Source: Phycisphaeraceae bacterium
GTDB taxonomy: Bacteria; Planctomycetota; Phycisphaerae; Phycisphaerales; Phycisphaeraceae
Direction of reading: 5' to 3'
Length of the DNA stretch: 64,000 nt
Assembly (NCBI GenBank): GCA_020851465.1
Contig: JADZCR010000006.1
Span: forward strand, 744,001-808,000
Shown: in pieces, positions 37,642 to 45,551 of the stretch
How the letters are laid out: every line of letters starts with the position of its first letter
Position numbering within the stretch: position 1 is the stretch's first letter
Notes under the pieces: generated by a model
Told to the model about the DNA's origin: nothing
Database searches by the model: none
The model's input: the letters and a program-made list of their open reading frames with translations, nothing else
Made by a program: the position numbers and the translations under genes

Positions 37642-39618
37642 TCATGGAGTCGGCCCCTGACGATCGATCAGGAAGCCCCCTTTCCAGCCACGCTCTAGTT
37701 CACGATTCTCAATCATCTCGGAGCCGTATTGATCTTTTCCACCCTCATCAATGAGGAACGAAAAGTTTCCGCCCGCGTCTTCGTGGTAATCGACCGCTGG
37801 ATTCGCAGTACCCGGCGACGGTCCTGCGTAAACATCATCGCCGCTAGCGTCGTACACCACGGAAATTCCAGCGTTGTTCGATGATCCTGCCCCGCCGTTA
37901 CCCTCGCCGGCGTATTGGTCATTCCCCGCAAAATCGAGGATCACGCCGACGGCAATATCCCATGTGAAGCCGACGCAAGCATGGTTACCTCCATAGGTAT
38001 CGTCACCGGCATCATCAATCAGAAAACCGGCGGCGTAATGGCAACCGTAACCGGTTCCCCAGCGGACGAATCGCTGCACGGTGCGCGGCGTGGAGTCGAA
38101 GTTCGTCCGTGTCGCGCCGACCCGCTGATCGTTACCCCCGAAGTCCCGCGCAAACCCGGCAGCAAACCAATAAGCACCGCCTTGAGAAAAATAGTCCGCT
38201 TCGTAAACGTCATCACCTCCACCGTCGAGGAACACACCGATGCCGCCGTTAGCGACGCCTCGCGGCCCGACGCCCACACCCTGCGACCACCCGCCGAAGC
38301 CCGGCGTGTCGTCATAGCCCCCCGGATACTTGCCCCCCGCGTAGTAGTGATCCTTACCTGCAAGATCATCGAGCAGCCCGAAGCCCAGCGGTCCGCCGAC
38401 ACCCTGCGACAGGAGCGCTGCTCGGAAATCATCATCTCCCGCGCGATCGAGCAGAATACCGATACCGCCGATTGCTGAGCCTTGAACTCGACGGTCGCCG
38501 ACATATTTGTCGTCGCCTCGAAGGTCAATCAACATTCCCACTCCACTGAGTGCCGACCCCTGTGCGATGTCACGGGCGGTGTAGGAGTCGTTACCCGCTG
38601 CGTCGATGAGGATCGACACACCGAGAATGGGTGAACCCTGGATGCCTGATTTTTCACCGCGATATGTGTCATCGCCCGCTAAGTCAATGACGATCAGCAC
38701 CGGTCGTTCATCACTGGTTGTTCCCTCCAGATAGGTGTCATCACCACCAAGGTCCACAACCGCTGCCACATCTTTCATTTCGTCGAGGTTGTATTGATTC
38801 GCTTCACGTCCTCCTACCACGATTTTTCCCTCTGCTGTATTGATGATCTGCACAATCGGGCCGGTCGCACCGGGTGTGGCAGGCTGGTTGTGGTCTGTCT
38901 TGAAGTCGGTAAGTCGCGTCAGGAAAGCGGTGTCAACCAATGGCACGACGGCGTATGCAGCACGTATCCACGCGCGACGATCCAGTTTTTCCAGGAGATC
39001 ACAAACCTGCCGTCCCTTGGTTACATCCGCAAAGCGATGACCAAGACCCGCATCACCTGTACTCTGTGCGTACAGGTTCGCTCGAAGTTCCGCCCACTCT
39101 GAAGCTGATATACCTTTTCGTGCCGCATCCGTCGCAGCACGAATCTGTTTCAGCGCATTGGCAAGCTCATCCATCGGCGTCACATCCTTGGACCACTGCC
39201 GTACCGGCTCCGGCTCGGAAGCATCCAGTTTCGCAGCAACGATCGTGATGATCCGATCAAGATCGCCGTTGGCTTGGTGGGAGTCGGTGCTGCCCTTGGC
39301 TGCATCATGGAGCAACCGTGTGAATACCTCACTCTCAGCAACCGCTTCAAGAGGATGCCGCAGCAGATGATCGACCCACGCGAGTCGGCAATTGCCGGTC
39401 TTATCCGAGAACGTCTTTAAGCCCGCGCTGGCGTCAAATCGCTCACCGATGAACGCGACGAGACGATCGAATCGCGGCTTGATCTGCCGCTGTTCAATCA
39501 AGGCGTGCATCTGTGTGACCAGCCGTTCCGTCGTCAACTGCGATGGGGGTTTGACGGGTTCCGCAGAGACCGTCAGGGCAAAGCAAAACACGACCAACGT
39601 AGCCAGGATGGTTCGCAT
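37642..39618 (-). CDS. Secreted DxxGDDxY-repeat protein, beta-solenoid-like
   Basis: 658 residues. Signal peptide MRTILATLVVFCFALTVSA, a helical N-terminal domain (about 30-280), then about 350 residues of repeats with a period near 26-27 residues, each with (I/L)D-x2-G-(D/N)-D-x-(Y/F) followed by a QGS or QGxG turn: DLAGDDTYRG, DAAGNDSYTA, DLRGDDKYVG, DRAGDDDFRA, DDLAGKDHYY, DGGGDDVYEA. Regular Asp/Gly turns suggest a right-handed beta-solenoid that may bind Ca2+, similar in spirit to RTX but with a different consensus. It has no PEP-CTERM tail. It is followed head-to-tail from pilB with 109 bp between. Role unknown. Confidence 0.75.
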   Translation of the reverse strand: MRTILATLVVFCFALTVSAEPVKPPSQLTTERLVTQMHALIEQRQIKPRFDRLVAFIGERFDASAGLKTFSDKTGNCRLAWVDHLLRHPLEAVAESEVFTRLLHDAAKGSTDSHQANGDLDRIITIVAAKLDASEPEPVRQWSKDVTPMDELANALKQIRAATDAARKGISASEWAELRANLYAQSTGDAGLGHRFADVTKGRQVCDLLEKLDRRAWIRAAYAVVPLVDTAFLTRLTDFKTDHNQPATPGATGPIVQIINTAEGKIVVGGREANQYNLDEMKDVAAVVDLGGDDTYLEGTTSDERPVLIVIDLAGDDTYRGEKSGIQGSPILGVSILIDAAGNDSYTARDIAQGSALSGVGMLIDLRGDDKYVGDRRVQGSAIGGIGILLDRAGDDDFRAALLSQGVGGPLGFGLLDDLAGKDHYYAGGKYPGGYDDTPGFGGWSQGVGVGPRGVANGGIGVFLDGGGDDVYEADYFSQGGAYWFAAGFARDFGGNDQRVGATRTNFDSTPRTVQRFVRWGTGYGCHYAAGFLIDDAGDDTYGGNHACVGFTWDIAVGVILDFAGNDQYAGEGNGGAGSSNNAGISVVYDASGDDVYAGPSPGTANPAVDYHEDAGGNFSFLIDEGGKDQYGSEMIENRELERGWKGGFLIDRQGPTP

Positions 39619-39727
39619 GGATAGATTCTATGTTGTTCAGGAGCGATGCTGAAGCACGAGGCAACAGAGTGCCGCGTAACGTCACCACACAAAATAGGCG
39701 AAGAATCGGAGAGTGCGGCGAGATGCG

Positions 39728-41554
39728 TCAGATCGTGCTTTCGGTGACCCGGAGAACTTCATCCACCGTGGTCATTCCCTGCGCGACTTTGCGGAAACCA
39801 TCCTCGCGCAGCGTCACCATGCCACGCTCCACACAGAGGCGGCGAAGCTCGGTGACATTAGGGTTACTGGCGATCTTGTCTCGCATCATGTCGTCGAGGA
39901 TGAGCAACTCATACAACCCCAGGCGGCCGGCGTAGCCGGTGTTGCGGCAGCGGTCGCAGCCGGCACCAACCCAGACCTGATCCGCCGGGATACCGTGCAT
40001 TTCCAGATGTTCTTTGAGATGCTCCGGCGGAGCAATCTGCTTTTTGCAGTTGGGACATATCCTGCGAACAAGGCGCTGCGCAAGAGTCGCGTTAACCGCG
40101 GCACCGATCAGATAAGGCTCGACGCCGATGTTGATCAACCGAGTGATCGAGCTTGGCGCATCGTTGGTGTGCAGTGTTGAAAGCACGAGGTGTCCGGTCA
40201 ACGATGCCTGGATAGCGATGCGTGCGGTTTCCGCGTCACGAATCTCACCGACCATGATGACGTCAGGGTCTTGTCGGAGCAGCGATCGCAGAGCTGCGGA
40301 AAAGTTCATGCCGATCTTTTCATGCGTCTGTACCTGCGTGATACCGTTGAGGTGATACTCGACCGGGTCTTCGACGGTCGAGATATTCAGTTTCTGCATA
40401 TCCATCTGCGCCAGCGAGGCGTAGAGAGTGGTGGTCTTACCGCTGCCGGTTGGGCCGGTGACAAGGATGATTCCGTGCGGCTGATCGATCTGGTGTTTCC
40501 ACATGAGCAGGCTGTCACCGTCCATGCCAAGCTCGTCGAGCTTCACCTGGATCGATCGCGTATCGAGAATACGCATGACGGCCTTTTCACCCTGCGCTGT
40601 GGGTAAAGTCGAGAGACGCAGATCGAGTTTCCGCCCGTGAACCATGGCGCGGATGCGACCGTCCTGCGGCAGTCGTCGCTCGGAAATGTCGAGATTCGAC
40701 ATGATCTTCAGACGAGAGATGATGGCCGCGTGCATGTGATGCGGCGGGTTCATCATCTCGAATAACACACCATCAATGCGGTAGCGGACCTTGAGCTTTT
40801 TTTCCTGCGGCTCAATATGAATATCACTCGCGCCTTCCTTGACCGCGTTGAAGATCAGGTAGTTCACATAGCGAATGACCGGTGATTCGCCGGCCATCTT
40901 TTCGAGATCAACATCCTCTTCCTTGGATTGGACGACTTCAATGTCATCTTCCTGGATACCGGCGATGATCCGATCGACCTCGACGGTCTCCTCGCTTTCC
41001 TCACGCATGCCATCGAGAATGGCCGCGATGTCGCAGCGGCAGACGACGACAGCCTTGACCGGAAGAGAGAGCTTGTGTCGTACTTCGTCGATGATGATGA
41101 GATTGTCAGGATGCACGACCCCCAACAGGAGCCGCGTACCCGACATTTGGAGCGGGATCACGCCGTGATTTTTACAAAAATCCGCCCCGAGGCGGCTGAG
41201 GTGGCGGGCATCGATCTGCTCAGGTTTCTCGACGCGCTGGAATGCCAGCGAATTAATCTGCGCGATGACCTGCTGGAGCGCGATTTCATCAATACCCATG
41301 TCATAAAAAGCGTCTGCCAGCGTCTTGCCGGGCGTCTTTTCGACAACGGTACGTGCGGTGCTTACCTGCGCAGCGTCGGCGGCACCGGCTGCGATGAGTG
41401 CTTCACCCAGATCGCTTGGTGCCGCTGCCGGCGCGGACTCATCTTCAGGTGACCACAGATCACTCAGCGACTCACCGGTGCGTACCGGGGCTGCGGGAGA
41501 GCCGGCCTTCGCGGCGGTCCGGGCCAACCACTGATCGAGATCATCCTTCGCCAT
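39728..41554 (-). CDS. pilB: Type IV pilus/type II secretion ATPase (PilB/GspE)
   Basis: 608 residues. N-terminal MshE/GSPII_E-like domain (about 45-180), then the assembly ATPase: Walker A GPTGSGKT (367-374), Asp box, Walker B DVIMVGEIRD (431-440), His box, and the four-Cys zinc site Cys500, Cys503, Cys533, Cys536 (CPNC...CDRC). It powers pilus or pseudopilus extension with PilM/N/O. Last of the pilM-N-O-P-B operon; GspE and PilB share this architecture, and the PilM partner favours a pilus-type machine. Confidence 0.93.
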   Translation of the reverse strand: MAKDDLDQWLARTAAKAGSPAAPVRTGESLSDLWSPEDESAPAAAPSDLGEALIAAGAADAAQVSTARTVVEKTPGKTLADAFYDMGIDEIALQQVIAQINSLAFQRVEKPEQIDARHLSRLGADFCKNHGVIPLQMSGTRLLLGVVHPDNLIIIDEVRHKLSLPVKAVVVCRCDIAAILDGMREESEETVEVDRIIAGIQEDDIEVVQSKEEDVDLEKMAGESPVIRYVNYLIFNAVKEGASDIHIEPQEKKLKVRYRIDGVLFEMMNPPHHMHAAIISRLKIMSNLDISERRLPQDGRIRAMVHGRKLDLRLSTLPTAQGEKAVMRILDTRSIQVKLDELGMDGDSLLMWKHQIDQPHGIILVTGPTGSGKTTTLYASLAQMDMQKLNISTVEDPVEYHLNGITQVQTHEKIGMNFSAALRSLLRQDPDVIMVGEIRDAETARIAIQASLTGHLVLSTLHTNDAPSSITRLINIGVEPYLIGAAVNATLAQRLVRRICPNCKKQIAPPEHLKEHLEMHGIPADQVWVGAGCDRCRNTGYAGRLGLYELLILDDMMRDKIASNPNVTELRRLCVERGMVTLREDGFRKVAQGMTTVDEVLRVTESTI

Positions 41555-41589
41555 TACGAACCCCTGGGCTGATGCCTGAACTGCCGGAC

Positions 41590-42351
41590 TTACTGCTCGC
41601 CCCGGATCGAATTACCCGAACCGGGTTTTTCTTCCATCTGGAGCTTGAATATCTCACCCGCAGCTTCAAGCTCGACCGTCATGCCTTCGATCGACTTGAT
41701 CGTGAAGCTCTGAAACTTCTGGCCGACCTGAACAAACTGCCCGTTGATGACGGCGATTGATCCGGCGCGGCCCTTCATCACTGTCTGGAGTTTGAGCTCC
41801 TGTGCTTCAGCGGCGAGCTTTTTACGCGCACCGTTTTCACGCACCGGGGCTGCGGTCTGCTGATTGGCAGCCGCTTCAGGTTCCCGTGCCTGCTCCATAG
41901 CAAAGGGATTTTTCTTAACGTAGTCGATAGGAACCTGACGCTGACTCGGATCACTGGCGAACATCGCGATGATCGAGTTGGTGTCCTTGAAAAGCGCGTT
42001 GAGGTTGTTCTTTGCAAGGGGATCATCGGGAGCGAGGCCGGCAGGCTGCGCGAGCTTCGCCAATGCCTGCTCGATCTTCGCTTCGACCTCTTTGGCGTTG
42101 GCGTTGTTCACATTCCCCTGGCTGAAGCGCATGAGGTATAGCCCGCCGCTGGCGACGATCAGAACACCCAGCAGCAGCAGCGTGCCGTGACTGATCGACC
42201 GCTTCGGCTTGGTCTCGAAGTCAAGATCGCTGGCTTCGGGCAGACCTTCCGGGCCGACGATACCACCCATGAGGGACATCTGCCTGGCCTCTTCCGCTGG
42301 TGCGGCTTCGCCTGACTCGTTCAAGTTTTCATCGCTGGTATTGAGCTTCAC
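41590..42351 (-). CDS. PilP/GspC-like membrane protein
   Basis: 253 residues. A cytoplasmic Glu-rich start, one membrane helix (about 60-80: HGTLLLLGVLIVASGGLYLM), a long linker and a C-terminal small beta domain (AVINGQFVQVGQKFQSFTIKSIEGMTVELEAAGEIFKLQM) that matches the HR/PilP-type fold. Position after PilO and before PilB supports a PilP-like inner-membrane role, though the family is weakly conserved. Starts by ATGA overlap with pilO. Confidence 0.7.
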   Translation of the reverse strand: MKLNTSDENLNESGEAAPAEEARQMSLMGGIVGPEGLPEASDLDFETKPKRSISHGTLLLLGVLIVASGGLYLMRFSQGNVNNANAKEVEAKIEQALAKLAQPAGLAPDDPLAKNNLNALFKDTNSIIAMFASDPSQRQVPIDYVKKNPFAMEQAREPEAAANQQTAAPVRENGARKKLAAEAQELKLQTVMKGRAGSIAVINGQFVQVGQKFQSFTIKSIEGMTVELEAAGEIFKLQMEEKPGSGNSIRGEQ

Positions 42352-42911
42352 AACCGGCCCTTTCCTGGATCGTCACCGCGGTTCTGTGCTTCAAAGAAGA
42401 TGCTGAGCACAAAATCAGCCTGCATCTGCCCCTCCTGTGGAGGAATCTTTTTGACCGTCATTTGCGGCATCCGTGTGATGCGCTTGAGCTTTTCAAGGTC
42501 GAGCAGGAAGCTGTAAAAGCCATCGAAGTCGCCGAGTATCGTCAGACGAATCGGCAGCTCCGAGTAGCCGGCGGCGGGCACCGGCTTATCCGTGCGGATG
42601 CTCTTGGGTGTCAGATTGTGACGCGCTGCGAGTTCCCACACCTGTTTGAGGATCACTTCCACCTCACGTTCAGCGGGCAACTTCTGCTCAAAGACTTGAA
42701 TGGCTTCGCTGAGCTTGTCAATCTCCACGCCCAGATCAGCAATGTTCCGTGTCGCAGCTTCAAGCTGTTCGAGCTTGGCCTGCTTCTGTTTCACCTCACG
42801 GCGAGCCTCGTTGATCTGCTTGTTACGCGGCTCAAAGACAAAGAAATAGGATGCTGCGGGCAGAGCCAGCAGCACCAGCAGAAAGAGCATTTCTCGCATT
42901 CCGAATCGCAT
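42348..42911 (-). CDS. pilO: Type IV pilus assembly protein PilO
   Basis: 187 residues from ATG 42911; the longer frame to 43076 lies over pilN and is shadow. One N-terminal membrane helix (MLFLLVLLALPAASYFFVFEP), a coiled coil (INEARREVKQKQAKLEQLEAATR, about 35-75) and a ferredoxin-like periplasmic domain (ELPIRLTILGDFDGFYSFLLDLEKLKRITRM). PilO pairs with PilN in the inner-membrane alignment complex. Overlaps the following gene by four bases. Confidence 0.86.
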   Translation of the reverse strand: MRFGMREMLFLLVLLALPAASYFFVFEPRNKQINEARREVKQKQAKLEQLEAATRNIADLGVEIDKLSEAIQVFEQKLPAEREVEVILKQVWELAARHNLTPKSIRTDKPVPAAGYSELPIRLTILGDFDGFYSFLLDLEKLKRITRMPQMTVKKIPPQEGQMQADFVLSIFFEAQNRGDDPGKGRL

Positions 42912-42966
42912 GGCTTTGGTCCTTTGTGTGATCCCAGAACGACAGCACCGCCGCGAATACCGTCTC

Positions 42967-43761
42967 TCAGTCGGAGATCTGCACACCCAACGGGAGCGTT
43001 GGCGTGGGCTTGGCGAGTTTGCCCGATTCATCCACCACGATGGTGTCACCCAACGGGTCGCGCTGCTTGGCGTCACGCTTAACCATCATGGGCTGGATCT
43101 TCTGGAGATCGATCCCCTGATTGATCTTCAATTCCACGCGGAACTTCCGCATGGTTTCGTCTTCAACTTTCACTTCCTCGCTGTAAGCAAGGTTCAGGTC
43201 GATAAAGAGCGGCGAGCGACCCAGCGCTGACATGAATTGCGCCACCTGCACATCCGTCGGCGCGACACCGATGAGACTCAGCGTCACTTCCGTCTGCTTC
43301 ACCTCCGGCTGAGGATGAGCTTTTTTCGCGGCTTCCGCCTTCTTTTCCTCGCGGGCTTTTTCCATCGAAGTCGCCGGCTGAGCATCGACCCGCACGACCT
43401 TGGTCTCAAAGCTCGCCTCGATCAGGCTCACGTTCGAGGGCATGTTGTTAATCAGTTCCGAGAAAATAAGCGTTCGCGGTACGCGCTCGAGCAGACTCGA
43501 AGTCACACGGGCCTTCTGAATCATCTCCTCTTTGCGCTGCCGAAGCTGATCGAGTTGTTCAAGCCGCTTGGCGGCTGTCTCGAAACGGCTGTTGACCTGC
43601 GCCTGGAGTGACTGCACCTCGGTGCGCTGACGGTTGGTCACGTAATAGGCTGCCACCACAGCACCCATGACCAGCACGAACATCGTCAAGCTGAAGATAT
43701 TCGTGCGCTGTTGCGCCTTGCGCTCGAGGTAATCTTCGGGAAGGAAACTGGAGTTCGCCAT
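42967..43761 (-). CDS. pilN: Type IV pilus assembly protein PilN
   Basis: 264 residues. The N-terminal cytoplasmic PilM-binding stretch is LPEDYLERKAQQRTN (residues 7-21), close to the usual INLLPWR-type motif but different. A membrane helix follows (IFSLTMFVLVMGAVVAAYYV), then a coiled coil (TEVQSLQAQVNSRFETAAKRLEQLDQL) and a periplasmic PilN domain (LLERVPRTLIFSELINNMPSNVSLIEASF). A 50-residue Lys/Glu/Ala insertion (AREEKKAEAAKKAHPQPE) is unusual. Lies 59 bp after pilM. Confidence 0.85.
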   Translation of the reverse strand: MANSSFLPEDYLERKAQQRTNIFSLTMFVLVMGAVVAAYYVTNRQRTEVQSLQAQVNSRFETAAKRLEQLDQLRQRKEEMIQKARVTSSLLERVPRTLIFSELINNMPSNVSLIEASFETKVVRVDAQPATSMEKAREEKKAEAAKKAHPQPEVKQTEVTLSLIGVAPTDVQVAQFMSALGRSPLFIDLNLAYSEEVKVEDETMRKFRVELKINQGIDLQKIQPMMVKRDAKQRDPLGDTIVVDESGKLAKPTPTLPLGVQISD

Positions 43762-43820
43762 ATACAGGCTCCGGAATCATGAGAGCGGCAGTCGAGGAAT
43801 AGTTCTGCCGCGATTGTTCT

Positions 43821-45050
43821 TCACCCTTTATTGCCGGGTTCTTCACTGAGGCACAGCCCCAGCGGTACAGCCCATCCCGGTTGAGGTTGATTGATGTCCA
43901 CCCCTTTGCCCGGACCGGCCTGATTAACACGCAGCAGTCGAGCTAATGGATCACCCAGTTGTGCGCCGATGCGCAGTGACCTGGCGATTTTCTGACAGGT
44001 ACCCACATGCCGGGCTTCACCGCCAAGAAAGACGAGTTTCTCAATGGTGCGGCCGGGGAACAGACTCTGGTGATACCGCACACAGAGTTGAAGCTCATCA
44101 ATGAGGCAATCAAGTGTGTCGCTGGCAACGTCTGCTTGCGCAGCCGGTGCGGATCGCGGAGCGGGTGCCGCATCGGGTAAAGCGCCTGACGCCTTTCGCT
44201 CAGCAGCGATCTGGGTGTCGATGAGGGCAAACGCACCACCCGTCGGATCACCGCCACCGACAGCCACTGGTTCGGGCACAGGCTGTGCAGCAGGCAACGC
44301 TTTACCGCCCGCCTCGTTGTACCTCGCTGCGCGAGCGTCCATGAAACTTGTGTTGTCACGTTTGGCGCGTTCGCGGGTGAGGTGATCGCCCGCAGCGTGA
44401 ATGGTCTTGGCGAATACCATCTGTCCGCCGTGCGCGATGATGACTTTGGTCGCCGCCCCGCCGATGTCGATGAAACACGTCGTGCGTTCCTCAGCACGAT
44501 TGGCCGCGTAAAGGTGGCCGAATGCTTTGAGGATTGCCAGCGGCTCACAGGTCATGCTGACGACATCGAGTTTTGCCCGCTGGGCACTCTCAACATGTCG
44601 CATGACAGCATCACGGCTGGCTGCAAAGCAGATGACTTCCTGCTTAGGGGAGCCGTCACGCACAACCTGGCAGACATCAAAATGACGGATGACCATGCGA
44701 GACGGATCGACATTGAGCCGTTGCCGAAGCTGAAGGCCAATCTGAGCATCGAAGTCTTCGTGTTCGACTCGCGCAATCTGAAGATGGGTCGCCAGCGTGT
44801 GATACGCGGGGATCGAGAGGATCGCCCGATTACCTTTGAACGGCTGGGACTTGAGCAGTGACTTGAGAGCTTCGACAAAGAATGCGTAACGTGCTGTCGG
44901 GTCCAGTCTCGCGTGCTCAGGGATTTCCGCACTGGCCGCGGTAATGACCTGCGGCGGATCGCTGGGAATGACCTGAAGCAGTTTGATCGAGTCTGCGCCG
45001 AAATCCACCGCGATCGGCGAGTAGCGGGTTTTGCTCCATCCAAATGCCAT
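43821..45050 (-). CDS. pilM: Type IV pilus assembly protein PilM
   Basis: 409 residues from ATG 45050, with GGAGGT ten bases upstream (a TTG two codons earlier would have closer spacing). Actin-like fold: SPIAVDFGADSIKLLQV, RAILSIPAYHTLATHLQI, CFIDIGGAATKVIIAHGG and the late LVFLGGEARHVGTCQKIA. Residues about 250-315 hold an Ala/Pro-rich insertion. PilM binds the PilN N-terminal peptide on the cytoplasmic face. First gene of the operon; upstream on the same strand lies a structured leader with terminator. Confidence 0.9.
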   Translation of the reverse strand: MAFGWSKTRYSPIAVDFGADSIKLLQVIPSDPPQVITAASAEIPEHARLDPTARYAFFVEALKSLLKSQPFKGNRAILSIPAYHTLATHLQIARVEHEDFDAQIGLQLRQRLNVDPSRMVIRHFDVCQVVRDGSPKQEVICFAASRDAVMRHVESAQRAKLDVVSMTCEPLAILKAFGHLYAANRAEERTTCFIDIGGAATKVIIAHGGQMVFAKTIHAAGDHLTRERAKRDNTSFMDARAARYNEAGGKALPAAQPVPEPVAVGGGDPTGGAFALIDTQIAAERKASGALPDAAPAPRSAPAAQADVASDTLDCLIDELQLCVRYHQSLFPGRTIEKLVFLGGEARHVGTCQKIARSLRIGAQLGDPLARLLRVNQAGPGKGVDINQPQPGWAVPLGLCLSEEPGNKG

Positions 45051-45261
45051 TGACAATGCCACCTCCGTGCCGCTGCAAGTGCTCCGGGGCACCGCACACG
45101 CACCGCGTCCGGGTTGGGCCTCTACACAGCCTGCTGTGGAACATCGACGATTACACGGGCTTGGTTTAGAGAGAGGCGGCGAATCCTGAAATTACTTTTG
45201 GATCGGTTATGCCAAATGAAACACTGATATGACGTCAAAAATTCAGGATATTTTGGGGGCT

Positions 45262-45301
45262 AAAAAACCCCAGGCAGTGTCGGGGGAGTTGCTGCCTGGG
45301 G
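45262..45301 (-). terminator. Intrinsic terminator upstream of pilM
   Basis: On the minus strand a 10-bp perfect stem CCCCAGGCAG (45301-45292) / CTGCCTGGGG (45277-45268) with a 14-nt loop is followed directly by six T (45267-45262). No minus-strand gene ends near it, so it ends a leader or a small RNA. pilM starts 212 bp downstream. Confidence 0.85.
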
Positions 45302-45419
45302 CGAGTTCTCGGGCTGAGTCGGGGGGAGAATTCAACCCGAGATTGGGGGTCATATTGGAATATTCCTGAGGCGATTGGCGGGGCACAGATCTCAAACTAG
45401 TCGCCCCAGGATTTATTGG
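45262..45419 (-). ncRNA. Structured leader or small RNA upstream of pilM
   Basis: Predicted from a minus-strand promoter-like pair and a terminator; about 158 nt. In transcript order: an outer/inner hairpin with GGGGC (45407-45403) and GCCCC (45384-45380); a hairpin with CTCGGG/CCCGAG (45341-45336 and 45313-45308) plus TGA/TCA, loop of 14 nt; and the terminator hairpin with a 14-nt loop. The two loops are attctccccccgac and caactcccccgaca, sharing CTCCCCC(C)GAC. The first segment CCTGGGGC (45410-45403) is also perfectly complementary to GCCCCAGG (45302-45295), the terminator 5' arm. Either an attenuator of the pilM operon or a sRNA with SD-antisense loops. Confidence 0.55.
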
Positions 45420-45425
45420 CGGCTA

Positions 45426-45455
45426 ATGTTAGCCGGACTGCCTACGACTAATCAA
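45426..45455 (-). promoter_or_regulatory. Candidate promoter of the pilM leader RNA
   Basis: Minus-strand TTGATT (45455-45450), 18-nt spacer and TAACAT (45431-45426). The predicted start, about 45419, lies just before the three-hairpin RNA. Neither hexamer is perfect. Confidence 0.45.
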
Positions 45456-45551
45456 GGCTTTCTGATGCGTTTGCCGCACTATTTTCAACTATTTTTGGGT
45501 AGTCCTCTGTCCAGGTGAGGCTCCGCCGACCTGTCGGCTACCATACCGGCC

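Noticed and set aside
45525-45538. GCCGAC-CT-GTCGGC inverted repeat just before hslU
   Set aside because: Loop of two bases and no terminator tail; may be a weak translation-modulating hairpin but cannot be supported.
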